Positions 8,453 to 17,509 of a stretch of 64,000 bases of DNA are shown piece after piece (positions within the stretch are counted from its first letter, which is position 1; every line of letters starts with the position of its first letter). Both the position numbers and the translations under genes were made by a program. The notes below the pieces were generated by a model. That model had not been told where the DNA came from, made no database searches, and saw only the letters and a program-made list of their open reading frames with translations. This stretch comes from Salegentibacter sediminis (GTDB lineage Bacteria > Bacteroidota > Bacteroidia > Flavobacteriales > Flavobacteriaceae): positions 682,001 to 746,000 of the forward strand of contig NZ_MSJR01000001.1 of NCBI RefSeq assembly GCF_002078605.1, written 5' to 3'.

Positions 8453-9304
8453 ATGAGACTCATAAAAAAATTCTGTTTAATTGCCGTAATCGGGCTGCTT
8501 TCATCGTACTCCTTGATGGCTCAAAATGAAATTTTTCCGAAAGGTGAAAAAGCACCGAACGTTTATCATACCGGAGATGTTTGGCTAAACCACCTGGCTG
8601 ATGCCGATGAAAACTTCGATTTTAATGTAGTACAGGCAACAATGGCAGCCGGTTCAAAATTGAATTGGCATCTTCATCCAAAGGGTCAACAATTATACAT
8701 CACAGGCGGAGTTGGCTATTACCAGGAAAAAGGAAAGGAAGTTCAGGTAGTAAAAAAAGGAGAGGTGATAAAATGTGATCCAGAAGTGGAACATTGGCAC
8801 GCTGCCACCCCCAATACCCCGGTTACTTATATCGCAATAAGTGGAAATGCACCTACCAAATGGACTGATACCATTACCGCGGAAACCTATAATGCTATCA
8901 AGGCTCCAGAATTATCAAGTTCGGATATTGAAAAAGAAATCAAAGAACTTTCCAAAAAGAAATGGGATTGGATGGCCGATAAGGATGCCGATAAACTTGA
9001 AAACTTATTTCACGAGAAATCCCAGTTTGTTCATATGGGCGGAAGCTGGGGAAAAGACCGTGAGGTTGAGGTTATTCGTAGCGGAGGTATACACTATAAG
9101 AAAGCAGATATTCACGAAGTGTCTGCAGATATTATAGGTAATACTGCTATTGTTTCAAGCCGAATCACCCTATTGGCAGTGGTAGGTGGAAATGAAGTAA
9201 CTAATCCTTTTATAGCGACCGAGGTTTATGTAAAAGAAGGGAATGAATGGAAATTAGCAAACCTTTCTTTTGTAAAACAACTTTCTAGTCCTAATGAAGA
9301 TTAA
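8453..9304 (+). CDS. Exported cupin fused to an NTF2-like (DUF4440/SnoaL-type) domain
   Basis: 283 residues. The signal peptide ends near YSLMAQ. Residues about 30-140 are a small cupin with a likely metal site (NWHLHPKGQQ and later EHWHAA). Residues about 155-275 match the NTF2-like fold (KKKWDWMADKDADKLENLF, then a C-terminal strand with EVYVKEGNEWKLANLSF). The cupin half is clearly paralogous to the C-terminal domain of the CMD gene at 10433: both share a PKGEK/PRGEK start, GYYQEKG, a KKGxVxKC segment and HWH. The last 11 bp overlap the next gene. Function unknown; isomerase or oxygenase chemistry on small carbonyl compounds is possible. Confidence 0.75.
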   Translation: MRLIKKFCLIAVIGLLSSYSLMAQNEIFPKGEKAPNVYHTGDVWLNHLADADENFDFNVVQATMAAGSKLNWHLHPKGQQLYITGGVGYYQEKGKEVQVVKKGEVIKCDPEVEHWHAATPNTPVTYIAISGNAPTKWTDTITAETYNAIKAPELSSSDIEKEIKELSKKKWDWMADKDADKLENLFHEKSQFVHMGGSWGKDREVEVIRSGGIHYKKADIHEVSADIIGNTAIVSSRITLLAVVGGNEVTNPFIATEVYVKEGNEWKLANLSFVKQLSSPNED

Positions 9305-9743
9305 AAAAGCAGGGATGAAACTCCCTAAAGTAGTGTTGATATTATTTTTAGCAATATTCTGTATTAGTTCTTATGGCCAGGAAAAAAATGAGGACCAGGA
9401 TGTTGAAGTCGATGAAATGATTATAAGGATGGCTAAAATTAAAGTATATGCTAACCACAGAGATGAATACATTGCTATTCTTAACGAAGAGGCAGAAGCT
9501 TCAATTAAATTGGAACCGGGAGTAATATGTATTTATCCAATGTATCAAAAAGAAAATCCTACTGAGATAAGGTTACTGGAAATCTACGCTAATAAAAAGG
9601 CTTATCAATCACATTTAGAAACACCCCATTTTAAATCTTATAAAGAAAAAACGAGAAGTATGATTGATACCCTCGAATTAATTGATATGGAGGCTTTAGA
9701 TAAAGAAGCAATGCCTCTAATTTTTAGTAAAATTAAAGAATAA
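9294..9743 (+). CDS. Exported antibiotic-biosynthesis-monooxygenase (ABM) domain protein
   Basis: 149 residues. After a signal peptide (hydrophobic stretch to about residue 28, ending SSYGQ) comes one ABM ferredoxin-like fold: a first strand MIIRMAKIKVYANHRDEYIAIL, then EPGVICIYPMYQKENPTEIRLLEIYANKKAYQSHLETPHFKSY. ABM proteins form dimeric alpha-beta barrels that oxidise quinols or similar aromatics without a cofactor; most are cytosolic, so the signal peptide is unusual. The start overlaps the previous gene by 11 bp, indicating coupled translation. Confidence 0.8.
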   Translation: MKIKKAGMKLPKVVLILFLAIFCISSYGQEKNEDQDVEVDEMIIRMAKIKVYANHRDEYIAILNEEAEASIKLEPGVICIYPMYQKENPTEIRLLEIYANKKAYQSHLETPHFKSYKEKTRSMIDTLELIDMEALDKEAMPLIFSKIKE

Positions 9744-9783
9744 GATTAATTCAAATTTCAATCTCAATTAAATATTGAAGTTA

Positions 9784-10407
9784 ATGAACAAGAGTTTAGT
9801 TGTCATATTATCATCCCTAATTTTTGCAGTGGAAATGGATTGTGCTAATTCTCAGGAGAAAATATCTTTAGGTTCAGAGAAACCACTTATTGTATACCTG
9901 TCTCGAACCCAAAATACAAAAGTGGTAGCCGAGCTAATCCAGAATAAGGTGGGTGGAGAACTGGTAGCCCTTGAAAAAGAAAATCCCTACCCCGAGGATT
10001 ATCAAAAAATCGTGGATCAGGTAGATCGTGAGAATGAAGAAGGATACCTACCTCCATTAAAAACAAAAATAGAAGATCTTGAAAGTTATGATACGATCTT
10101 TATAGGCTTTCCTACCTGGGATATGCAAATGCCACCACCAATGAAATCCTTTTTAACTGAAAATGATATGAGTGGAAAAACCATAATCCCATTTAACACC
10201 AATGCCGGATTTGGAGTAGGACAGGGATTTGAACAATTGCGAGAGCTATCTCCTGAAAGTGATATTCTTGAAGGTTTTTCGATAGAAGGCGGCTATGAAA
10301 AAAGAGGGGTATTCTTAGCCATTCAGGGAGAACGTGAGGAAGAAGTCTCAGATCAGCTTTATACCTGGTTGCAAAAAATTGGGCTTCTAGAAAGATTATC
10401 CAAATAA
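9784..10407 (+). CDS. Exported flavodoxin-like protein
   Basis: About 207 residues. A signal-like N-terminus (MNKSLVVILSSLIFAVE) precedes a flavodoxin fold: IVYLSRTQNTKVVAELI forms the phosphate-binding loop for FMN, and IFIGFPTWDMQMPPPMKSFL and IIPFNTNAGFGVGQGFEQL follow, as in the long flavodoxins annotated in Bacteroidetes. A TTG three codons earlier (9775) is a possible start, but the ATG at 9784 fits the signal better. Flavodoxins normally act in the cytoplasm, so an exported one, sitting with other exported enzymes, would need an electron donor in the periplasm or export already folded. Confidence 0.75.
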   Translation: MNKSLVVILSSLIFAVEMDCANSQEKISLGSEKPLIVYLSRTQNTKVVAELIQNKVGGELVALEKENPYPEDYQKIVDQVDRENEEGYLPPLKTKIEDLESYDTIFIGFPTWDMQMPPPMKSFLTENDMSGKTIIPFNTNAGFGVGQGFEQLRELSPESDILEGFSIEGGYEKRGVFLAIQGEREEEVSDQLYTWLQKIGLLERLSK

Positions 10408-10432
10408 CTATTGAATCTTAAAATTTAAAAAA

Positions 10433-11554
10433 ATGAACTATAATTTTAGAAGTATACTTTTTTGTTTGTTGATAGTAGTGCCTTTCACTATTTCAGCACA
10501 ATCGGAAAATGAAAAGTTAAATCCTACTGAATATAGTATTGCCAGAATTTCTGCGGCTACTGCTACAGGAGATCTTGAAACTTTAGAAGATGCCTTAAAC
10601 GAAGGTTTGGATAATGGACTTAGCATCAATAAAATAAAAGAGGAACTTGTTCATCTGTATGCCTATACCGGATTCCCCAGAAGTCTTATGGCCATCAATA
10701 TGCTAACCGAGGTGTTGGACGATAGAAGGGAAAAGGGAATTGAAGACGTAGTGGGGGAAGCGCCTAAAGATTTAGAAGAAGGCAATAAATATGAAATAGG
10801 AAAGGAAGTTTTGGCCGATCTAACCGGAGTAGAAGACCGCCCAACAGCTGGTTATGCTAAGACAGTTCCCATTATTGAAGTCTTTTTAAAGGAACACCTC
10901 TTTGCAGATATTTTTAAGCGAGGGGTATTGAGTTATAAAGAGCGGGAAATTGCTACGGTGGCTGCCCTTTTAAGTATGGGGGGTGCGGCACCTATGGCTA
11001 CAGGTCATATTAAAATTAGTATGAGACACGGAGTGACTGAACCGCAGATACTTCAAATTGTGGAGATGATAGAAAACGAAATTGATAAAGAAACAGGTCT
11101 TGAGAGTAGGGACGTTGTAGCAGGATTAATTTCCGGGGAACCTGCTGAAACGAAACCCACAACTGATAACAGTGAAAAAATATATCCACGAGGTGAAAAA
11201 ATAGAAAATCCTGTATTTACCGGGAATGCGTGGGTTAATTTTTTAGTTACAGCCGATGAGGTAAATAAAAATTCTGTAGGTGTCGTAACCTTTGAACCCG
11301 GAGCCAGGACCTTTTGGCACCAGCATCCCAATGGACAGATAATACTTGCCCTTTCGGGAGAAGGATATTATCAGGAAAAGGGGAGTGCAAAAGTAATAAT
11401 GAAAAAAGGAGATGTAGCAAAATGCCCTGCGGATACACCTCACTGGCACGGCGCTGGTCCGAATGACGAATTTGTGCAAATAGCCATTACCAGTAGGGTT
11501 GATGGTCCTACACAATGGGGTGATGAGGTTTTAGATTCCCAGTATAATGAATAA
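10433..11554 (+). CDS. Exported carboxymuconolactone-decarboxylase-like protein fused to a cupin
   Basis: 373 residues. The signal peptide ends FTISAQ. Residues about 30-110 and 120-230 are two CMD (AhpD-like) helical repeats (LVHLYAYTGFPRSLMAINML; ATVAALLSMGG ... GHIKISMRHGVTEPQILQIVEMI). Neither carries the CxxC pair of AhpD peroxidases, so thiol peroxidase activity is unlikely. Residues about 250-370 are a cupin with FWHQHPNGQ and PHWHGAG metal-site motifs, paralogous to the cupin at 8453. Last gene of the AraC-linked operon. CMD-cupin fusions are common in Bacteroidetes, but the substrate is unknown. Confidence 0.8.
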   Translation: MNYNFRSILFCLLIVVPFTISAQSENEKLNPTEYSIARISAATATGDLETLEDALNEGLDNGLSINKIKEELVHLYAYTGFPRSLMAINMLTEVLDDRREKGIEDVVGEAPKDLEEGNKYEIGKEVLADLTGVEDRPTAGYAKTVPIIEVFLKEHLFADIFKRGVLSYKEREIATVAALLSMGGAAPMATGHIKISMRHGVTEPQILQIVEMIENEIDKETGLESRDVVAGLISGEPAETKPTTDNSEKIYPRGEKIENPVFTGNAWVNFLVTADEVNKNSVGVVTFEPGARTFWHQHPNGQIILALSGEGYYQEKGSAKVIMKKGDVAKCPADTPHWHGAGPNDEFVQIAITSRVDGPTQWGDEVLDSQYNE

Positions 11555-12027
11555 AATGGTCAAGAAAAAAAAGGATTAAATAACCACCATAGGCCAACGA
11601 GCTTGTTTTTAGGAACCAACCTTTGTTCATTGAAGTTTTTCCTCTTGAAATAACTTTTTAAAAATTAATCTATATTCCGGAAAAGGTATTCCGGCTTTCT
11701 AAACCTGGTTATAGCAAGAATTATATGGAATATATTCATCACTATTATAAATAATTTACTTGATAAGGTATTTAATTTCACATAATTTAAAAAATTTAAT
11801 AAGTTGTGACTAAAAATAATCGCTTTTAGTATTTAAAACTGTAAAAATGGTAAGTAATTCAGTGATTCGGGTTAATTGGGTCATCCAATAATTAACCAAC
11901 TTTGTAATATTCATATCTTTTAAAAAGGTAAGAGATTAACGGGAATAGTTTTCTATTTGTTAATTTTAACAAGCTAAAAAGATTATTTTTTATACTTTAA
12001 TAGCCCTTCAACTAAATATAGATAATT
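11555..12027. promoter_or_regulatory. 473-bp AT-rich spacer upstream of the molybdoenzyme operon
   Basis: No gene is visible. TTGTTAA-tt-TTAACAA (11957-11972) is a perfect inverted repeat about 55 bp before the iorA-type start and is the best operator candidate, possibly for the ModE-like protein encoded downstream. No strong terminator follows the CMD gene and no clean TAnnTTTG box was found, so I do not call a promoter. Confidence 0.4.
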
Positions 12028-12486
12028 ATGGCACAGTTCGATGTAAAGATTAACGGTAAGAAGCATTCGGTAGATGTAGATCCTGAAACTCCATTACTTT
12101 GGGTGCTGCGCGATAATTTTAAATTGGTTGGCACAAAATATGGCTGCGGGATTGCACAATGTGGTGCATGTACCGTCCACTTTAACGGTTCTGCTGTACG
12201 CTCCTGCCAGGTTCCAATTTCAGCAGTAGAAGATAATGAAATAACAACTATAGAAGGCCTCTCCGAAAACGGAGATCACCCTGTTCAAAAGGCCTGGTTG
12301 GAGCACGATGTCCCCCAATGCGGATATTGCCAGGCTGGGCAGATTATGGCAGCTACGGCACTTTTAAAAAATAACCCCAGTCCCAGTGATTCAGAAATTG
12401 AAGAGGTAATGAATGGAAATATTTGCCGCTGCGGAACTTATAATCGGATTAAAGCCGCTATCAAATCAGCTTCCCAAACCGTATAA
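12028..12486 (+). CDS. [2Fe-2S] subunit of a molybdenum hydroxylase (isoquinoline 1-oxidoreductase alpha type)
   Basis: 152 residues with both iron-sulfur domains of the xanthine-oxidase family small subunit. The plant-ferredoxin type cluster uses Cys40, Cys45, Cys48 and Cys60; the helical-domain cluster uses Cys98, Cys101, Cys133 and Cys135 ([19 protein letters not shown]). It passes electrons from the molybdenum centre of the partner subunit encoded 15 bp downstream. No FAD subunit gene is present, which is typical of the IorAB group, where the acceptor is an external carrier. No signal peptide of its own; it probably travels with the Tat-targeted partner. Confidence 0.93.
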   Translation: MAQFDVKINGKKHSVDVDPETPLLWVLRDNFKLVGTKYGCGIAQCGACTVHFNGSAVRSCQVPISAVEDNEITTIEGLSENGDHPVQKAWLEHDVPQCGYCQAGQIMAATALLKNNPSPSDSEIEEVMNGNICRCGTYNRIKAAIKSASQTV

Positions 12487-12501
12487 TTAAAACCCGAAAA
12501 A

Positions 12502-14778
12502 ATGAAGAAAGTAAAAACAGGAATGGGCAGAAGGTCATTCATCAAGAATGTATCACTTGTCGGTGGAGGATTATTGATCGGTTTTAACTGGCTGGCCTGC
12601 AAGCAAGCGGCTGAAGAAAACGGTGGAGAAGTGGCTATGCAAATGCCCGATGAGTGGTTTGAACTCAATGGATATTTGAAGATTGGAGATAATGGAATTG
12701 TCACTATTTATTCTCCTAACCCCGAGATAGGACAAAATGTAAAAACAGCAATGCCAATGCTTGTTGCAGAAGAACTGGATGTTGACTGGAGCAATGTGAT
12801 TGTAGAACAAGCACCGCTTAACCTTGATGTTTTTACACGGCAACTTGCCGGAGGTAGCCAATCTATTCGCCAGGGATGGGAGCCGCTAAGAATGGCAGGG
12901 GCTACCGCCAAACAAATGTTGTTGAGTGCAGCGGCTAAAGAGTGGGAAGTCCCCGTTTCTGAACTTTCTGTTGATAAAGGAATCATTAGTCATAAAGCTA
13001 GCGATAGGTCTATAGGTTATGGAGAAATTGCCAAAGCGGCTACAAAGATTGAAGTACCTAAAGAAATTGAACTGAAAGATAATAGTGATTTTAAAATTAT
13101 CGGTACTTCCCGAAAAAATGTAGATGCTAAAAAAATAGTAACGGGAAAACCCTTATACGGGTTGGATAGCTATGAAGATGATATGCTTATTGCAATGATA
13201 GTTCAACCGCCGGCCTTCGGGATGGAGTTTAAATCCATGGATGCAACTAAAGCAAAAGAAATGCCCGGAATAAAAGATATTTTTACCATAGATACATATC
13301 CTGAAGCTATGGAGCGGGAATGGAGTGATGTGGCTGCTTTTTCCAAATTGGTAGTAGTCGTGGGGGAATCAACCTGGCAGGTAATGCAGGCTAAGAAAGC
13401 TTTAAATGTGGAATGGGATTTAAAACCTGATTTAACACATCAGGTGCAAATTCTGGAAAAATCTCCTGGAATGGAGGAAACAGGTGGCCTGGAGAATTCC
13501 GATATGCATACAGCCCTGATGAACGATGCCGGACCTGCGAAATCAGAAGTAGTTAGAAAAGATGGCGATCCCGAATCGGCTTTTAAGAATGCTGCCCGGG
13601 TTATTGAGCGTTCGTATTCCTGCCCATTCCTCGCGCACAATTGTATGGAACCGATGAACTTTTATGCCAATGTCACCGATGAAAAGGCAGAACTATTGGG
13701 GCCAATCCAAACCCCTGAGTTTGCTGAGAAAAGTGTAAATAAACGATTAGGATTCGAGCTCGATAAAATAGATGTTCAAATGACCCGAATGGGTGGGGGA
13801 TTCGGCCGCCGGCTTTATGGTAACTTCCTTGTGGAAGCTGCGGTAATATCACAAAAAATGAAGAAGCCGATAAAATTAGTATATACCCGGGAAGACGATA
13901 TGGCTAATGGAGTGTATCGTCCCGCTTACAAGGTCTCCTACCGGGCTGCACTTGATGCGAACAATAATATTACCGCGTTTCATGTAAATGCCGGGGGGAT
14001 TACCGAAAGTCCACTTTTTGCAAATCGTTTTCCGGCAGGAGCAATTGATAATTATTTGGCCGAGAGTTGGACAATAGATTCGAGTATCTCCACAGGAGCT
14101 TTCAGGGCACCGCGTTCGAATTTTATTGCCGGGGCAGAACAATCTTTTTTAGATGAACTTGCTGAGGAAGTTGGAAAAGATCCGATCCAGTTTCGTTTGG
14201 ATATGCTAAAACGAGCGAAAAATGATCCGGTAGGTGAAGAGAATGATTACGATCCGGTGCGATATGCCGGGGTTCTGGAACTTGTCAGGGATAAAGCTGG
14301 TTGGAATAATAATAATTCTACTTCAAGTAAAGGTGTAGCTGCCTATTATTGCCATAATTCCTATGTTGCACAAATTTTAGAAATGGATCTAAAAGATAAC
14401 GAGCCGGTCATCGATAAAGTAACCTGCGCCGTAGACTGTGGTATTGTCGTAAATCCTGATGCCGCCAAAAATATGGTGGAAGGAGGTACTATCGATGGGA
14501 TTGGACATGCCTTATACAGCGAATTATCATTTAAGGATGGCGCCGTACAACAAAATAATTTTGATTCCTATCGCCTAATTCGACATCGTGAAGCTCCAAA
14601 AAAGATCGATGTACATTTTGTGGAAAATGGAATAGATCCAACGGGATTAGGAGAGCCGCCCTTTCCACCGGTGCAGGGAGCTTTGGCAAATGCCCTGTAT
14701 AAAGCAACCGGAAAGCGAATTTATAAGCAACCGTTTTTACCGGAAATCACCGCGGAAAGCAGAGAGTTAAAAACTTAA
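12502..14778 (+). CDS. Molybdopterin-binding large subunit (IorB / aldehyde-oxidase type), Tat-exported
   Basis: 758 residues, the catalytic subunit that hydroxylates an aldehyde or N-heterocycle. The N-terminus has a twin-arginine motif (GRRSFIKN, residues 9-16), a hydrophobic stretch and WLAC, so Cys33 could also be lipidated. Cofactor motifs include GGGFGRR (431-437) and, near the end, GLGEPP with Glu718 as the likely catalytic base. The IorB architecture (two tandem aldehyde-oxidase-like halves) and length fit. The partner iron-sulfur subunit is immediately upstream and the maturation genes follow. The substrate is not readable from sequence; 'isoquinoline' is only the family name. Confidence 0.92.
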   Translation: MKKVKTGMGRRSFIKNVSLVGGGLLIGFNWLACKQAAEENGGEVAMQMPDEWFELNGYLKIGDNGIVTIYSPNPEIGQNVKTAMPMLVAEELDVDWSNVIVEQAPLNLDVFTRQLAGGSQSIRQGWEPLRMAGATAKQMLLSAAAKEWEVPVSELSVDKGIISHKASDRSIGYGEIAKAATKIEVPKEIELKDNSDFKIIGTSRKNVDAKKIVTGKPLYGLDSYEDDMLIAMIVQPPAFGMEFKSMDATKAKEMPGIKDIFTIDTYPEAMEREWSDVAAFSKLVVVVGESTWQVMQAKKALNVEWDLKPDLTHQVQILEKSPGMEETGGLENSDMHTALMNDAGPAKSEVVRKDGDPESAFKNAARVIERSYSCPFLAHNCMEPMNFYANVTDEKAELLGPIQTPEFAEKSVNKRLGFELDKIDVQMTRMGGGFGRRLYGNFLVEAAVISQKMKKPIKLVYTREDDMANGVYRPAYKVSYRAALDANNNITAFHVNAGGITESPLFANRFPAGAIDNYLAESWTIDSSISTGAFRAPRSNFIAGAEQSFLDELAEEVGKDPIQFRLDMLKRAKNDPVGEENDYDPVRYAGVLELVRDKAGWNNNNSTSSKGVAAYYCHNSYVAQILEMDLKDNEPVIDKVTCAVDCGIVVNPDAAKNMVEGGTIDGIGHALYSELSFKDGAVQQNNFDSYRLIRHREAPKKIDVHFVENGIDPTGLGEPPFPPVQGALANALYKATGKRIYKQPFLPEITAESRELKT

Positions 14779-14794
14779 TTGGTTTAAGCTCTTT

Positions 14795-15133
14795 ATGAAA
14801 AAGATTAAATTCAAATATTGGGTAGAGAATGAAGATGAAAAATTCTATGGCCCTGGTCCCAATGAATTGATCAAACGTATTCAAAAAGAAGGATCCCTTT
14901 CAAAAGCAGCGGGCCAAATGGATATGTCTTATAAGAAAGCCTGGGATCTGGTTCAAAGATTAAACAAGCATTCTACCGAGCCCTGGGTAATTTTAAAGAA
15001 GGGTGGCTCGCACGGCGGCGGAGCGGAAATTACCCCCTATGCTTTAAAGGTTATACGGGAATACGAGAAATTGGAACAGAAGATAAGTGAGCTTCTGGAG
15101 CAGGAACAGGATTTACTAAAAACTATTAAGTAA
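14795..15133 (+). CDS. ModE-like winged-helix regulator without molybdate-binding domain
   Basis: 112 residues matching the N-terminal DNA-binding domain of ModE (LysR-type HTH: EGSLSKAAGQMDMSYKKAWDLVQRLNKHS, then the wing GGSHGGGAEITPYALKVI). A C-terminal coiled coil (YEKLEQKISELLEQEQDLL) probably dimerises it. The MOP/TOBE repeats that bind molybdate in full ModE are missing, so sensing must work otherwise. Placed between the molybdoenzyme genes (17 bp after iorB) and the cofactor genes, it likely controls this cluster; the inverted repeat at 11957-11972 is a candidate site. Confidence 0.82.
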   Translation: MKKIKFKYWVENEDEKFYGPGPNELIKRIQKEGSLSKAAGQMDMSYKKAWDLVQRLNKHSTEPWVILKKGGSHGGGAEITPYALKVIREYEKLEQKISELLEQEQDLLKTIK

Positions 15134-15200
15134 CAAGATATGGGGATTTCAGCGGAATTCCCTTAAGTTTAAGAACCGATATATATAGCAATACATATCG

Positions 15201-16358
15201 ATGATGTCACAAAATAAGACCATATACCTCGATTACAACGCAAGCACTCCGGTAGCCCAGGGAGTAGTGGATACTATGCTGCCATATTTCACTGAAAAAT
15301 TCGGTAATGCCAGAAGTGACCATGTCTTTGGATGGGATAGCCAGGAAGCCGTTGAACATGCCAGGGAGCAAATAAGCGGATTGTTAAACTGCAGATCGAC
15401 AGCACTAACATTTACTTCAGGGGCTACCGAAGCTGCCAATCTTGCCCTTTTCGGGTTTTGTGAGAAGAATAAGGTAAAAGGTAAGCATATTATTACCTGT
15501 GAAACCGAACATAAAGCGGTGCTGGATCCTATACAAGCTTTAGAGAGAAAGGGTTTTGAGGTGACTTATCTTAAGGTGGATCCAGATGGGAATATTGATT
15601 TGGAAGATTTGGAAGATGCTATTTCCCCTGAAACAATATTGGTTTGTCTAATGCTGGCAAATAATGAAACCGGACTTATCCATCCTATGGCTGAAATTGA
15701 AAATATTGTGCATTCAAAAGGGGCGAAATTAATGAGCGACATAACACAGGCGGTAGGTAAGATACCGGTGGATTTAAAAGAATTGAAATTAGATATGGCC
15801 ATTTTCTCTTCACATAAGATTTATGGGCCTAAAGGAATCGGTGCGTTGTATGTAAATAAAAGGAATAAAGTAGCAATTGATCCTTATGTTTTTGGGGGCG
15901 GCCAGGAAAAAGGATTGCGGCCTGGAACTTTAAATGTTCCCGGAATTGTAGGCTTTGGAAAAGCTGCTGAAATAGCTATTTCGAAAATGGCAGTGGAATC
16001 AGAAAGAATGATGAAATTAAAGAATAAACTAGAAGAAGCTCTGGGAAAAATAGATGGAGCTATTATCAATTGTAAGCATTCTAAGCGGCTTCCCAATACC
16101 ACCAATATTTCTTTTAAAGATATCACCGGAAATATATTGCTAAGAAAATTAAAGCATTTAGCCATTTCACGTGGTTCAGCATGTACTTCCAATCTTGTCA
16201 AGCCTTCTCATGTTTTAATGGCTATGGGCTTAAGCGATGAATTGGCTTTATCCTCCATAAGGATTAGCCTGGGAAGGGAAACAAGTGATCAGGATATTGA
16301 ATTTGCTGTCAATGAGATCGGAAAAGCGGTAAATAGTTTAAAAACTACGTCTGTATGA
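15201..16358 (+). CDS. Cysteine desulfurase (NifS/IscS-like), probably for Moco sulfuration
   Basis: 385 residues, a class V PLP aminotransferase fold that takes sulfur from L-cysteine. Lys206 in SSHKIYGPKG binds PLP and Cys328 in SRGSACTS carries the persulfide. Other family marks are LDYNASTP at the start and GGGQEKGLRPGT. Its 3' end overlaps the XdhC gene by 4 bp. In xanthine-dehydrogenase maturation, an XdhC protein holds Moco while a NifS-type enzyme adds the terminal sulfido ligand; the coupling here suggests that role rather than general iron-sulfur assembly. MoaD-like sulfur delivery is an alternative or additional task. Confidence 0.88.
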   Translation: MMSQNKTIYLDYNASTPVAQGVVDTMLPYFTEKFGNARSDHVFGWDSQEAVEHAREQISGLLNCRSTALTFTSGATEAANLALFGFCEKNKVKGKHIITCETEHKAVLDPIQALERKGFEVTYLKVDPDGNIDLEDLEDAISPETILVCLMLANNETGLIHPMAEIENIVHSKGAKLMSDITQAVGKIPVDLKELKLDMAIFSSHKIYGPKGIGALYVNKRNKVAIDPYVFGGGQEKGLRPGTLNVPGIVGFGKAAEIAISKMAVESERMMKLKNKLEEALGKIDGAIINCKHSKRLPNTTNISFKDITGNILLRKLKHLAISRGSACTSNLVKPSHVLMAMGLSDELALSSIRISLGRETSDQDIEFAVNEIGKAVNSLKTTSV

Positions 16359-17509
16359 GAGAACTGGATGTCATAATTTCAAAATATGATTTTCTGCGGG
16401 AGAACAGTGTGGAATGCGTTCTGGCTACAGTGGTTCATGTACAGGGTTCCTCGTACAGAAAAGCCGGTGCACGAATGCTGGTTGATGAATATGGAAATAT
16501 TACCGGGGCAATTAGTGGCGGCTGCCTGGAAGGCGATGCCTTGCGCAAGGCGCTTCACGCCCTGCACAGGCAAAAAAATAAATTGGTAACGTATGACACC
16601 AATGATGAAGATGATGCTATTATCGGTGCACAATTGGGATGTAACGGTGTTATTCAGGTATTATTTGAACCTATTGATTATTTGGATGATTTAAACCCGT
16701 GCGAACTCTTGAAAAAAGTTACCAAACAAAGTAGTCCTTTGGCAATTGTGGTGCAATTTAACCTGAACAAACAGAAAGAGCAGATCGGAACAAAATTGGT
16801 AATTAACAAGGACTTAAAAACTTTTGGACAAAAACCAGAAAAGCAATTATTTAATTATATAGAAGAACAAGCAAGTCTTACACTAAAATATAATCATCCC
16901 CATTTTGCTGAATTTCCAAGAGGAGAAGAATCCACCCATATTTTTATTCAAAATTATCAGCCCCCTGTAAAACTGATTATTGTTGGCGCCGGGAATGATG
17001 CTCAAATTCTTGCACAACAAGCAGATTTACTGGGTTGGGATGTAATAGTGACCGATGGAAGGCCAACCCACGCAAATAAAGACCGTTTTACCTCCTCCTG
17101 CCAGGTGATCGTTTCCAAACCGGAAGAAACCCTACAAAATATTGAAATAGATCATCGCAGCTGCTTTGTGCTGATGAGTCATAATTACAATTATGATTTG
17201 GCGGTTTTAAAGTTGCTTTTTAAGGAAAAGCTTATCCCCTACATTGGAATCCTGGGGCCATTAAAAAAATACCAGCGAATGCTCAATGATTTAGAAGAAG
17301 AAAATTTTGATTTGATAGATGAAAATTTGAATAAAATATATGCACCGGTGGGATTGGAAATAGGTGCAGAAACCCCTGCAGAAATAGGCCTTTCTATTCT
17401 GGCTGAAATTCAAATGGTTTTAACAGGTAAAAGTGCTAAGCCGCTACGAGAGAAAGAGGCGCCCATTCATGACAAAAAGCTTAATCATTTTACAAAGGTT
17501 GCGATATGA
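16355..17509 (+). CDS. XdhC/CoxI-family molybdenum-cofactor chaperone
   Basis: 384 residues with the two characteristic parts. The N-terminal XdhC_CoxI domain contains VVHVQGSSYRKAGARMLV and GAISGGCLEGD (residues 51-61); the C-terminal Rossmann-like domain has IVGAGND (about 209-215). XdhC binds Moco, has it sulfurated and inserts it into xanthine-oxidase-family enzymes, so its presence supports the assignment of the IorAB pair. It overlaps the cysteine desulfurase gene by 4 bp and the MocA gene by 4 bp. Confidence 0.9.
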   Translation: MRELDVIISKYDFLRENSVECVLATVVHVQGSSYRKAGARMLVDEYGNITGAISGGCLEGDALRKALHALHRQKNKLVTYDTNDEDDAIIGAQLGCNGVIQVLFEPIDYLDDLNPCELLKKVTKQSSPLAIVVQFNLNKQKEQIGTKLVINKDLKTFGQKPEKQLFNYIEEQASLTLKYNHPHFAEFPRGEESTHIFIQNYQPPVKLIIVGAGNDAQILAQQADLLGWDVIVTDGRPTHANKDRFTSSCQVIVSKPEETLQNIEIDHRSCFVLMSHNYNYDLAVLKLLFKEKLIPYIGILGPLKKYQRMLNDLEEENFDLIDENLNKIYAPVGLEIGAETPAEIGLSILAEIQMVLTGKSAKPLREKEAPIHDKKLNHFTKVAI

